From contig NC_086248.1 of the NCBI RefSeq assembly GCF_021018805.1, positions 22,824,922 to 22,888,921 on the forward strand: 64,000 nucleotides of DNA. Reading direction: 5' to 3'. Below the pieces are notes generated by a model. The model did not search any database and was not told the DNA's origin. It saw only the letters and a program-made list of their open reading frames with translations. The translations under genes were made by a program, and so were the position numbers. Shown piece by piece: positions 38,486-50,300 of the stretch (position 1 is the stretch's first letter; each line of letters opens with the position of its first letter). Source of the stretch: Prinia subflava. Lineage: Eukaryota; Chordata; Aves; Passeriformes; Cisticolidae.

Positions 38486-41400
38486 AGCCTGCTGCATAAT
38501 AAAGAAAAATTTGGTCATATGAGGCATCTTTAATTATTAAAATCTGATAATATATTGTATAAGCAAAGATTATTTATATAGGAGCTATTGGAACCTGAGA
38601 CAAGTTTCTGACATTTTGAACTTGAAAATTGAATTTGCTGAATAAAAGAAATATTTGCATGATCTTCATAACAAGCATGGTGTCATTCTCCACTCAAAAA
38701 CCCAAGTGCTATAATCATTACCAAAAGGGAAACATCAGCATACTGGAAATACTATTCCTAATATTAGGCTATCTTGTACACCTAAGATAGTATAAGACAT
38801 GGGCCAAATCATTTGGAGATTTCAGAAGAGAGGTGAAGAAGGACTTCTGACAAATCGTCCACAAATCACATTTAAAATTAAATGGCTGAAGAAAAAAGAT
38901 ACATGATCAAGAGAATGTTATTACACTGATAAATATTTGAATATTCCTGTATATTAACTTCCTGGAATTTCAATGATATACAGCTGTAGACTTTGAGACT
39001 AATGGTATAATAATAAAACAATATTAAATATTAAAACCATATTAAATTGTTTTCATATCTTGAAATCAGTCTGATGAAAGAAATTAGCACTCAGTTATAC
39101 ATAAAGAAGGAATGAACTCCTAGTATTCAAGTTATAAGCAAGCTCTATGCGCCTTTATAATAGTAGACTGCAGGTTTGATTAATTTGCCTCATTTAAAAT
39201 ATTGTCTTGTCTCAGTTTAATTTTCATTACAGTTTAATAATAATAATATTAAAAAGAAGAGAACATTAAAACTAAAATTTGAAACTGGATGTTTGGCTTG
39301 AACAATTCATTGACAACAGAAACAGCAAAGCCCGATTAATCAAACATTTGCATGTTATTTATGCTACAAGAACTGAGTCTGTAAGCATCATTTTAATCTT
39401 CTTGCATTAATTCAATCTGTATTGGCATTTTGCTAAAATCCAGTGTGAGATACAAAGTCACTCCCAGCCAGAATGATGTGGATCAGAACTTACAGACTGT
39501 TGAAGTCTTTTTGTCAGTGACACTCCTTTCATATTTCTGCATTGAACTGTAATGAAAAAAGTTATTTGTAGGCAATTGAAATCTAAAGATTAAAGTTCAG
39601 TTTGCCATGCAAACTTCTTGGATGTTAAGTGAACCCTATAAGAGGGGAAAAATATCTTTCGATTTATTGGTAAGATTAGATAATTAAAAAAATATTTAGG
39701 TAAGATTTTTTTGGTTTTTAATATTAAAAGAACAAACCAGAGGAAGTTTTCAAATACGAGATGACCTAATTTTGAAAGGGATTATAACATCACTTTTCAG
39801 TATTTCAATTTGAAATAAAATGTAAAGAAAAATCTCTCGCTGTAAATTGATAACATCTTCCACATTTTCTGACCTGAAGACAAGCCTGTATTATCTGCAG
39901 AATTTTTATTCTCTGGAAAAAGAGAAATTTGAGTAACTACTACCACAAAGTCGGATTAAGATCAAAGACTTCCTGGAAGTCTGTTTTCACTGAGAATGTT
40001 CTCCTTACAACTCCAGTTGAATTTTGTAACATTTCTCTTGACAGCCTGTTGTAACTACAGGAAAACCAGCAGTAACAGTCACAACGCAGTTGTTATGTCA
40101 TTTAAATATACTCTTTGAAAAACAAATGTTTTTATAGTTCTACTAGTAGTTTGTTCCCATTTAGTTGTAGCTAGGCAACTAAAATTTTGACAAGATTCTA
40201 CTGTCATTGTTAATGTCCCCAAACATATGGTTTTCCAAAGCAATAATTACAATTTAACAGTGGTAAAACAACATGGCAAATATCACCGGACAGAGCCTTG
40301 CAGATCTTCATGGTACAAATTAAGCCAGCAGTAATTACTTTACCATTGCCAGAAGCAGCCAATCACATTTCTTACACAAAATAAAGTGTTGAACTATGTA
40401 GTTTTAAGATAAGAAATTTAACAGTTATTTGCATAATGCGTAATGAATTATATAAAGTTTTCATAGTACTTCTAGTGAAGTGTTTTAAAAATTAACCATC
40501 ATTTAATTACAGTAACCCTGCCAGTTTTATGTTTTAAGTCAGCAGCAAAAAATGACTGGCTCCTACTTTTTATACAAAGCTGAGATCTGTACTGCATATT
40601 CTTCATGACACCTACTACACTTCAATAACCTATCACAAGTGATTGGTTAGTCTTTCTTACCCAAAGGCCCATCCTAACAAGTAGTATAGTCACATTTTAA
40701 AAGCATTTGATTGGTTTTCATTCCTTCTACATGAAAAGTAAGGTCTTTTGTCTAGAACCATAAGTCTGTTATCACTCTGGTGCAGATTCCTATACAAAAT
40801 ATGCAAGGTGAGGGACTATTCCAGAAAACAAAAATTGAACTTCATTCAGATTTCTGTTCAATGAAAGCTGAGAGAAGCTGAACATTCAGCATATGTGGCT
40901 CATCTATATCGTCATTAATAAGATTACTGAGTTAAAAAGGCCATTATCACATAGCTGCAGGTTATCATGAGCTTAACTCAGAGCATATGATTAAATTCCA
41001 GTGACTTCAAAGAACCCAACAGCACAAAAAGAATCATTATCATGTATAACCTTTGTTACAGTTTCTAAGGAAAAAATAGCTCTGTAAGTTTCTATATTGA
41101 TGATAAAATATTTAATCTCTTGACAAGGACAAAAAGCACCAAACAACCAAGTACATCTATTTTATCAGACATAAGATATCTAATTTGAATAGTTTAGCTC
41201 TAAAGTTATTTTCACAAAAAGTATTCTGCATTTTTGTCTCTGAATATGATTTTAAAAGACCCCAAATGTTGTGTCAGAGCTTTACATAATAGTATTTCCA
41301 GAACTTCCAGAAAAATAAAATACTAACTGAAATAATTGCTGTATTCTAACAAAATTTATGCCTGGATTTCAAACCTTTTTTTGGTCTTTAAATTACTCAT

Positions 41401-42862
41401 GAATGTTTTTCCTTTACTAATTGAAGTTATGTTACACGGATTAATATTAAATTGCAATTTGTCCAAATTCCTTTGAAAATATTCTTTGCTAATGCACACA
41501 TATTCAATTGAAAATTTCTAGTTTACATCATTTTGATTTGTGCCCTTGTTCCGCCTTCAGCATGAAAAATCAATTTGATATTCTCTTTTGCTTTTCCATG
41601 CTTTGCAACTGTTTCCTAATATTTCTCATTCAGATTACAGTAGCATAATATGAGAAAAAAGGAAAGCTCATCTTTCAGTGATTTACTTTTAATTAGAAGT
41701 TTAAGGATAGTTCCTCCTCCATCTTTCTTTTTAAGCCTTTCTTGTTCATTGGTAAAGGGGGAAAATAAAAAGGGGAGAAACATTAACCTTTATATTAAAA
41801 TTTTTAGGCTTACAAGCTAGCTTAAAATGAGGTTAAAGTCAAGTTGACATTTGAAATTTTTCTTTGTTTTTATTTTCAAAATACAATTTTCTATCTGGAA
41901 GTTACATAAAGGAAATTATATTAAGTAATCTGGATAAGAATAACATTAAAAACATGCTCAAAATAAAAGTGTCCCTATAGCACAGAGTGATATAGCGCAT
42001 TTTACAAACATGCATCTCTTATTGCACCAATAATAATATCAGACTGGAGTATGAATTGAATTAAACCTGTATTATCATCAGTAATGTTAGTTCTATCATG
42101 ATGAACTCAAATTTGCCGCAGTTACAGCCAAATGCATCAAGTGCACCCTCCAGCTATTTTAAAATTCAGGGACATGAAGAACAAAACAAAAGCAAAATAG
42201 GAGAGAACTGCCCTACTAAGAAGCAATCACCACTGCAACACTTATTTGCAGTTCTGTTCTTCTGTGCAACTTGCATGATACTCATACAACTTTCGATAGT
42301 AAAATACTTACAAAGAAACAGGAAATATTCAGGAAAAAGAACTTCTGCTGCTGAGAGAAGCAAAATAACTGAGGCAACAGTATTACAACATGTTTCTAGC
42401 TATGGGACTTTGCAAATAATACTCCTCTAAGCCTATAAAATGTGTACTTGCTGTTCAGAGACATATTCATATAACTTTTCCCAGCTAACTCTTAGGTTTT
42501 TGATCTGTGATAAGCAGATGGATTCCTTCTGTTAATAAAGAGGAATAAATCTGTGTCAGTTGACAATGCAAACTATACAAGATGTGTTCCTGTAGGTACC
42601 ATGTGCATTATCTAGAGAAAAAATTAATATCTAACTGTGACTATTACATCAAAATTTTATCAGCAGTTGAAATCCTGGAAAGATATGAAGTTGATAGTTA
42701 TAAGTTTTATGTATCTATGATCCAGTTCAACAAAAGACTGATTTCTCCATGTCTGTTAGCATTTCTAAAGTTAAGCAGCTAAGTGTATAATGAAATAATT
42801 TGTTGCATCAGGACCTTGAAATTTTTTGCTTTGTTTTAGGAATTCAGGTAAAGCAAAATACA
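38486..42862. other. Unique AT-rich sequence, candidate conserved noncoding DNA
   Basis: A 4.4-kb stretch without recognisable repeats, which is long for this window. No gene is identified. One 110-codon frame at 42098-42430 contains a hydrophobic segment but resembles nothing known. Parts such as 40200-40500 and 40880-41010 have the non-repetitive, homeobox-site-rich look of regulatory DNA. This is an impression only. Confidence 0.45.
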
Positions 42863-43602
42863 ATCATAGAATCATAGAATGCTTTCTGTTGGAAGGGACA
42901 TAAAGGATCGCCTAGTTTCAGCTGCCTGCCATGGGCAGGGATGTCTTTCACAGACCAGTTTGCATAGAGCTTCTTCCTACTGGGTCTTGAATATTTTCAG
43001 GGATGGGGCATCCACAACTTCTGTGGACAACCTGTGCCAGTGCCTCACCACTGTCACAGTAAAGAATTTAGTAAATAATTTCTTCCTAACATGTAACCTA
43101 AACCTACTCTCTTTCATTTTGGAGTCATTCCCTCTTGTCTTGTCACTACATCTTTCTTGTAGGCACCCTTCAGGTACTGGAAGGCTGCAATTAGGTCACT
43201 CCTAAGCCTTCTCTCTTCCAGGCTGGACAATCCCAACTCTCTCAGGCTTTACTCTTAGGCAAAGTACTCCATCCTTCTGATCATCTTGGTGGCCTCCTCT
43301 GGACTCGCTCCAACAGCTCCATGACCTTCATTTGCTGAGGACCCCACAGCTGGGTGCAGCACTGCAGGTGGGTTCTCACCAGAGCAACGTAGAGGCAAAA
43401 AAAAACCCCTCCCTCGCTCTGTAGCCCTCTGCTGGCCACAATGCTTTGGGTGCAGCCCAGGATATAATTTCTGGGCTGCAAGAACATATCACCATGTCAT
43501 TTCCAGCCTCTCATCCACCAGCACCTCCAAGTCCTTCTTGTCAGGTATGCTCTTGATCTGTTCATCCCCCAGCCCGTATTGATACTGTGAGTTGCTCTGA
43601 AA
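42863..43602 (-). mobile_element. CR1 LINE, 3' portion
   Basis: It starts with atcatagaatcatagaatg, the reverse complement of two CR1 terminal octamers. It continues with the usual reverse-strand landmarks: gggcagggatg, gatggggcatccacaacttc, ctcctaagccttctctcttcc, gctggacaatcccaactctc, cctctggactcgctccaaca and gtgcagcactgcaggtggg. On the minus strand a piece of the ORF2 C-terminus can be read, including VALVRTHLQCCTQLWGPQ (cf. the CR1 pattern ALVRxHLxxCxQLWGP). About 740 bases are present and the element is 5'-truncated, as most CR1 copies are. It is moderately diverged, with frame breaks. Confidence 0.95.
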
Positions 43603-45124
43603 AAGGCAGAGTTCTTAGGCAAACTATGTGAAATACAGGAAGAAATCTGGTTTCAGAAATACTTAGTTTATATTATAAGTTCATTTTACAATTATAGGCT
43701 GTGAGCTACACTGGAGGCATATTTTTGACCACTATATTCTAAATCCATACCCAAAGTGTGGAGCTCTGTACACATACACAAAGGTTGCATGTGTTTTCTA
43801 CATGTTGGATTAAGAGCATGTTCTTCTGCCCCTGGAGTCTATCTCACCATCGCTCAGTGTGCAGACACCATACTGTGACCTGTGTTTATTAAAGGAACTA
43901 CAACAGAGACTTAATTCACCACAGATATAGCTGTTAAAAACAAACACTTAGATGTGAAAATAACTTGATGGCCTGCACAGTGTAAGTGAGATGAGCAAGA
44001 GGGGAATAGCTGCAGAATGTGCTGTGCCTCTTTGAAGTACTGCTATTTGTAAGCTTTGTTGTGAAAACATAGGTTAACTTGTAAAAGAAAATAAAGTCAT
44101 GCTCCTGCTCTGACCCAGCAGTGTCCATTGAAATTCATTTCCCCTTACACAGTATCGAAAAAATGCTAAGAAATAATAACTGTTTACTTGGAAATACAGC
44201 AGAAGTACTAGCTGCTCAAAAGACACTGCTTGAAAACAGGTAACAGACACCCCTTATACATTTACAAAGTTGCTTCTACCACTTGATTGCCATGCTTAAT
44301 GTGTAGCACAGGAGTTCTCAGCTCTGTTTATTTCTATTGGCTTCATCTGCAGTGAACTAAACTCATAGTTTATACCAGGTAGCTGTGAACAACGTCTAAA
44401 AATGCAAATATTTTTGTGATTTAAATGTATGACTTGTTTAGAAATGTTTATATTTTTGTACTATTCAGTTATATGGTCCAAAGCTATAGCTATACATCCA
44501 AAGAACAACAATTTCTTAGAGGAACTAAGCCTGAAATCAGTTTTATCTTCACCTTGGTATGAAACAAAGTAAACTTTATGAAAACCTCAGAATGAAATGT
44601 TAAAATTCTCCAGGTAATTTGGCAATTTTTTTCTATTCATGTCCAAATTTCCTCTTTTATCATTTTCGTCAGCACAGTGGTTAAAACCAATCAAGCTTTC
44701 CTAGAAAACTACAGCACTTTTTTGCTTTCTTCTATATTCACAATGGATGACCTAGAAGAGGTATCTGGGCCGGCGGCCCTGTTTGTGAACAAGGCACTGG
44801 AGGATATACCTAAACTGAAGTGCCATAACAAAAGAAACCAGTGAAACGAAGAATGAACTTGACAGACCAAGATGGTATTCTTCAAAGTATGAAATAGCTG
44901 ACCTATTTAACTGTGGTATGTGAGCTATCTATGAAAATTGCTCCAGCAGATTTGGGACAGAGGGTGATAAACATAAAGGCAACTTTTAAAAAAATAATCA
45001 AAAATAAACCCCCCAAACCTACAAATAAGAAACCTGATTTCTGTGCTGGTAGAAAATGGTGGAAAGTTTAATAGGAGGCAGACTGTGCCTCCACACACAC
45101 ACAATCCCAAAAGTATGTGATAAT
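43603..45124. other. Unique intergenic sequence
   Basis: No gene recognised. One short GC-rich near-palindrome, gggccggcggccc (44768-44780), stands out against AT-rich surroundings. The last few hundred bases may already belong to the decayed upstream part of the CR1 that is recognisable from 45125. Confidence 0.5.
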
Positions 45125-45714
45125 CTGGGGAAGAGCCAAGAATGGCTTTCAGAGCAAGGAGTCATATCTTGCTAATCTACTAGAATCCTTTAAAGAGCTC
45201 ATACCCAAGAACAAGAGTCATCAAGTTGCTACAGGCTATTAAAATCTCTATAAAGCTTTTGAAAAAGCTTTTACTAAAAACTCTGAAGAAAATCTCAGTT
45301 GACATGGGATAAATGGGAAGTTCATTAAAAGTGTAAACAATCACTTAAAAGATATGAATTAAAAAGTAGGAATAAGTTGTCGGTAAGTGTAAATGGCTGA
45401 GGACATTATTAGAATCCCACAGAAAAAAATGCTAAGATGTGCTATTCAATTTCTTTATCCATGACTGTTAAAAGAATTTGAATGACATGACCAAGGTTTC
45501 TGACAATAATGAGTTAGTTGGGGTCAGAATGAGGAACACTCACCAAAAAAAATCAGAAATTGATCATTGTATGCCAAGTGTCTGAGAAATAAAATGACAA
45601 ACATAATTCCATGTTTATTAAAAGGAAATTTTTTTTTATAAGGACAACTGTCAAGCTCATCTCATCTCTTTTAAGAATCATTTAGAGTCTTAAAAGGCCA
45701 AGAAAGGAAATATA
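45125..45714 (+). mobile_element. Ancient CR1 LINE relic, reverse-transcriptase part
   Basis: This is a highly decayed ORF2 fragment. In broken plus-strand frames one can read YKAFEKAF (45249-45272, cf. CR1 FxKAFDxV), HGINGKFIKS (from 45303, cf. HGIRGK), VLFNFFIHD (45439-45465, cf. VLFNIFIND) and KVSDNNELV (cf. KFADDTKLL), in the correct order for the CR1 reverse transcriptase. The catalytic FADD is degraded to VSDN, and stops interrupt the frame, so it is inactive. The rest of the same copy continues after the LTR that interrupts it. It resembles the old CR1 lineages of reptiles more than the young avian CR1 copies elsewhere in this window. Confidence 0.8.
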
Positions 45715-45741
45715 TGCCATTTTCCGGTTATTCTAAAGTTG

Positions 45742-45747
45742 TTTATT
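45742..45747 (-). other. Poly(A) signal of the ERVK-like LTR
   Basis: AATAAA on the minus strand (tttatt on the plus strand), close to the downstream end of the LTR and about 650 bp after its TATA box. The large distance between the two is caused partly by the minisatellite lying between them. Confidence 0.6.
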
Positions 45748-45818
45748 ATATTAATGCATCAATCTCAAAGGCAAGAGTTCCAAGTATGCAGTCTTACTAA
45801 AAGTTACAAAGCTTAAAG

Positions 45819-46093
45819 TCCCAGTGGGGTGTAACAGCAAATTGACAGAGAGTCCCAGCCATGGGGGAAAAGCAGATTGACAAGGGGTCCTGACCACGGG
45901 AGAAAGACAGATGGACAGGGGGTCCTGACCACGGGAGAAAGACAGATGGACAGGGGGTCCCAGCCACAGGGAGAGGCAGCTGGACAAGGAGTCCCAGCCA
46001 CAGGGAGAGGCAAATGGCCGGGGGGTCCTGGCCACAAGGAGAGGCAGATGGACGAGGGGTCCCAGATGCAAGGAAAGACAGATTCCCGGCCCA
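45819..46093. repeat. 34/35-bp minisatellite, eight units
   Basis: Units start at 45819, 45853, 45888, 45923, 45958, 45992, 46026 and 46060, each opening tccc or tcct followed by agcc- or gacca-type sequence and a gggagaggcagatggac-like core. Three successive periods are 35 bases and the others are 34. The two units starting 45888 and 45923 are nearly identical, while the outer ones are more diverged. The repeat lies inside the LTR, between its TATA box and poly(A) signal. Because the period is not a multiple of three, similar proline- and leucine-rich peptides appear in several minus frames, which explains the long overlapping open frames there. Confidence 0.93.
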
Positions 46094-46390
46094 GGGCCCC
46101 ATCCAACCCAGAGTCCCATTCCCGAGCAGCGCTCCCTGCAGCTGCTGCCAAAACAACAGTGGCCACAGCTGCAGCCCCCAGCAGCAGCAGCAGAAATGGC
46201 AGAAGCACCCCCCAAGCAATATAATACCTGACAAAGTCCTGGCAATGGGTCCCTGGCAAAGCCCCATTCTCTCTTGTTGTAGATGGCAGGAGGATGGATC
46301 AATCATCAAAGAATCTGTGAATCAATACCATTGCCCCCAAACCAGAGGATTTTTTTATCCGTAAACCATAAATGCATGTTCATATCCCTC

Positions 46391-46397
46391 TTTATAG
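46391..46397 (-). promoter_or_regulatory. TATA box of the ERVK-like LTR
   Basis: The minus strand reads CTATAAA, preceded by a GATTGGCCAA word (inverted CCAAT type) about 10 bases upstream. This is the classical core promoter arrangement of an LTR U3 region. Activity today is unknown. Confidence 0.6.
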
Positions 46398-46527
46398 GTT
46401 GGCCAATCAACTAAGAACACAATTCTAAAACATTCTTTCTACACCAATCTAAACCTAATTTTGAAAGTACGTGAAACTATGAAGAACTGCAAAAGTTGAT
46501 ACCAATCCTTACACAAAAACCTACGCA

Positions 46528-46595
46528 CATATCTGTTAATGTAAAAAGCTCTATCTTATACCATATCTATTAATGTAAAAGGTTCTATCTCATGC
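46528..46595. repeat. Two-copy 34-bp duplication in the LTR U3 region
   Basis: The block starting catatct(g/a)ttaatgtaaaa and ending tatct(t/c)at is present at 46528-46561 and 46562-46595 with a few differences. A third partial similarity (atgtaaaaa .. gctctatct) follows. It lies upstream of the LTR TATA box on the minus strand, where retroviral LTRs often carry duplicated enhancer sequence. Confidence 0.85.
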
Positions 46596-46874
46596 ATGTA
46601 AAAATTATACCTGCTCTATCTAGTACTGTGATGTTCTACTTTGTTTTTGTTATGTCTAAAGCTAGGTTGTCAGGCCTCAGGACTCTTGGCCTTGTGCTGG
46701 TTGACTAATTCTTAAGGCATTTAGAGTATACTAACTTACTTACTTAAAACTAAAATCTAAGCTTCTACTTATTTTTTACATGACTTAATATATTTTAATT
46801 TCTCTAAAGCCTTCAATTCAACCCCTGTATCTTTCTCTCTCCCTGAGGAACCCAGGGGGGCATGCACTCCAACA

Positions 46875-47330
46875 GACAACCTATCCTAATTTAAAACATA
46901 CAGGGATACGATCTGAACTGTGAAAAAGGTTTTGGATATGACATCAATAATTTTTATGCAAACATCAATTCATTACCCAGTAATTATCAATGAAGCAAGT
47001 AAAATGTAATAAATTATTAGGAAACCAATGCCTGACAGAAAAAAGAACATATTCATATATTCAAACAATCCACAGCATGCCCATTTCTTGATTACTCTTC
47101 CGGTTAGACAATTTCAAAAACTATATGGCTCACATGCAGAAGATGATGAGAAGAGTGAATGAATTCTTAGAAGACGGCCAAATCAATAGACAAAGATTCT
47201 TCAGCCTAGAAAAGACATTAAAGAGGTCTTTAAGAGCATGGAATAACCTGGAGAAAGCAGATAGAAAACAATTGCTTCTTGAATCTTGTGAGAATTAGAG
47301 ATAATTAAAAGAAATTATGAAATGGCATGT
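46875..47330 (+). mobile_element. Ancient CR1 LINE relic, continuation after the LTR
   Basis: Sequence resumes the CR1 ORF2 read before the LTR. Visible in broken plus frames are ACPFLDYSS (cf. VRPHLEYCV, near 47080) and FFSLEKTLKRSLRAWNNLEK (cf. the LFSLEKRRLRGD..NGMEK region, from about 47196). The order of motifs and their distances fit one CR1 copy from 45125 to about 47330 with the LTR inserted in its middle. Stops and indels are numerous, so it is long dead. Confidence 0.75.
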
Positions 47331-50300
47331 TTAAAACACTCAAAAGAGTTGCATTTCCATGACATGTATTAATGAACTTCAGAAGTAATTTCTATAAGTT
47401 GTTGTAAATGCCAAAATTTTTCAGCATTCAAAAAGTAATTGTACAAATTCACAAAAGTGAAACTATTCAGCTATTCAACTCAAAGTTATAACCACCAGTT
47501 CAAAAGATTCCAAAGAAATCCCACTATATGCATGTTGTGTTCTTTCTTGTACCTTTCTTTACGCATCTGTTCAGGCCCCACTTCTGTCTGGCTACTGACT
47601 TTATGCAACACAGCTGTTTTTACTTTGTAGTTTTATTCTATTTTTTGATAACAGACATTCTTTTTTTCTTATATATTACATAAATATATTGAGAAAATAA
47701 AAGCTTTTTTAAAAAAACAGAAAATAAGTTGAATAGAGCAAAAAAATTTTAAGAACAGTACATCAACTTTACTTATAAATACTTTTTAAAATGACCACTT
47801 CGGCAATTGATTCTGAGTTGCCATAGCTCCTAAAGAGCTGAAAACAAACAATGCAATCCCTTCAATATTTCAAGGGGTTCTCTCTAGAGTAGGGTACTTT
47901 TAAAAATATATTTCATCCCCTTAATATTTTTCCCCTCTGTAGATTTCTTTTCATGTTCAGGAGTTTCATGGGCAATGTTCAAACAGTTATTGAAGGTCTT
48001 TGGATTTTGCTAATACTTCTTTTTTCCTCCTCCTTTTATATATTACCCTTACAACTGTCAAATAAATTTTCAATCAATGTTTAATTGTAGATTCTACATA
48101 TTTCTCACAGCTCTTAGGAAACAACAGGTTAAGAATACTCTTTCCTAGCAAGGAAACAAAATGCAGCATACTTTAGATATACTGAATTTATAACATCCTT
48201 GGCACTAAGTTTTAGACTGGGTTTTTTGTTTCTAGCAGCCCTTTTTTTTTTTTTGTCTCTAAAAACCAATCAAAGCTTTGTATGGGTCTGAACTAGGTCT
48301 CCTAAAGCAGAGCTGAAGTCATATCAATGTCTCTGTCTGCGTCTGATTGAAGAAAATGCAGCTTCAGTTCATAGCTCATTGCTTTTACACCTGTCTGCAT
48401 CAGATTTCACTTGTAGCTGGATATGACATTGGCTGAACTAACATCCTCTCTTCAGCTTTCTTCTTGTTACTTAATGTCAAATACTATTATTACAAAAGTA
48501 CCAGCTGGAGGCTGGGGAAGGGTTGAAGCGATTTCCAAAGGAAGATTTCAGGTCACAGAAGAGACATAAAAATTTTGCATACTTAGTGTGTTTTGATGCA
48601 AAAAAAATGGTGTTACGGGCAGTTAAGTCCATTTACTCAGGGCAAGAGTTAATTAATTCAATTCTCTGTTTCATAAAGTTTGTTAAATGGAAATTTTCTA
48701 AGCATTTTGAGATGTGTTAGTAAGAGAAGTAAAATACTGTCTAAAATGAGAAATTCGACCATTCTTTGACAATTTTGAGATCTTGTCTGGAATTTACTGT
48801 ACCAGAAATAGTGAATTCTCTTTTTAAGATGCATTATGCTGACACAATCATTAATAATAGCACTATATTATCATGTGTTCAGACATGAATTTCTCCCTTT
48901 CTTTTCTACTTGATGTGTATGACCACATGCCTTTTTAACTACTTTTCACTGAAAGATCACCAGTTGTCTGTCACTTGGGATTTCTATGTACTCTGAAAGG
49001 TGCCTGACTTAGTTCCTGTCTGTAAAGAGTGGTGAAGAACGCTTTTCTTTTAATTTGATCAGTAATATCTGTATTTGACCAGGATCTTCAATTCTAATCT
49101 ACAAGAGTCCTACAGCATAGGAGTTCATATAAACCAGGCACTGAGAGGATCTCCATAGGTGAAAATGGCATCTTTGCTAGATGTATATTCTAGCAGGATT
49201 TTTAATACTTTCTTAGTGACTAAGATTTAACATGGAGTTCAGTCCACCTAATTCAGGCATTTCTTTGCCAAGGAGCATAAACAATAGTTCATCCTTCCCA
49301 GTCTCAGTACCTTAAGTCTCTACTTGGAGACATGAAAATATCTTTAAAGATTCAATTTTCTGCTAAATATAGGTCTTTACCTGGAAAATTAGAGACCAGT
49401 GAGGAGGGGTGGATTCTAGTGCAGCAGAGCTGGTCTGAAGACATCCACACACTAGTGCTGTATTGTTCCTTTGAGCCTTTTATTCACATTAGGTGCAATT
49501 TTTTTAATTAGACCAATTAGAATTTTATTAGCTTGCAAACAGAAACTGCCACGAATTCCTAAGTACGTTTAGGAGTTAGTCTAGTTTACAGTCAGACTAA
49601 AAGATTGCTCCTAACAGTAATCAGGCTTCTCCAGAGACCTTCATAAAAACTAAGGATTAAGGACACCTAACTCTGGATTAATAGGAAGCTCAAAAAGGAG
49701 ATGTGTTCCAGAATAAGTACTTCTGAACAAGCATGTGTAATTAAGTTTATTCTTATACACTGTTGTCAACTAATTAAGGAGACACCTAATTAATTTTGTA
49801 TAAGGTGTTAGGAAAACAAATAGATTGGATTGTCATGTAGCTACCAGACATCGAAATCCCAGTTTAGAGGAGGTTTTGTTAGATTATAGTCTTCTTTTTG
49901 GTGTGTATACTGTACTTTGCTTAAGCAATTTGGCAGTTTCATGTATTGATTTAATGAATTTGTGTGTCTAAAATTCATTTTAGAATAATGCTGGATATGA
50001 TTATTAACATATTAACATATTAACAAGTAGCTTTCCAAGATATTTGGATTCATACATGAAATAGGTTTAAATGCTAAGGCAGGAGCTCAAGGAAGGAAGA
50101 AATCTAGGGCACCTGAAAGGAATTCTGAAGAAGTGTTTTTGTACAATACCCTGTTGTATTCAGACTGGTGCAGCCCGAGGAACATTGGGAGTCAGACGAA
50201 CCTAGGAATAAGGGCAAGAATTGTCAGTGACACATAGGAAGGTGGGCAAGTGGCTGTTTGGTGGAACTAAAGATTACTGCATGTCATAAAGATGAACATA

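Larger units (their letters stand above)
45715..46874 (-). mobile_element. Solo LTR, ERVK-like, with internal minisatellite
   Basis: On the minus strand it begins TGTTGGAGTGCATGCC and proceeds through a pyrimidine-poor U3 to GATTGGCCAACCTATAAAGAG, which holds an inverted CCAAT-type word and a TATA box. It then enters a GC-rich transcribed part and reaches AATAAA (45747-45742) before an end near 45715. Order and spacing define it as a minus-oriented LTR of about 1.16 kb. The region after the TATA box carries eight 34/35-bp repeats. The ERVK assignment is by recall of similar passerine LTRs whose U3 ends in a cccaggggggcatgc-like phrase. No 6-bp target duplication could be fixed. Overlapping minus-strand frames of 148-183 codons are repeat artefacts. 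Confidence 0.75.

Noticed and set aside
45751..46364. Overlapping minus- and plus-strand frames of 115-183 codons
   Set aside because: They are explained by the 34/35-bp minisatellite and the GC-rich transcribed part of the ERVK-like LTR.
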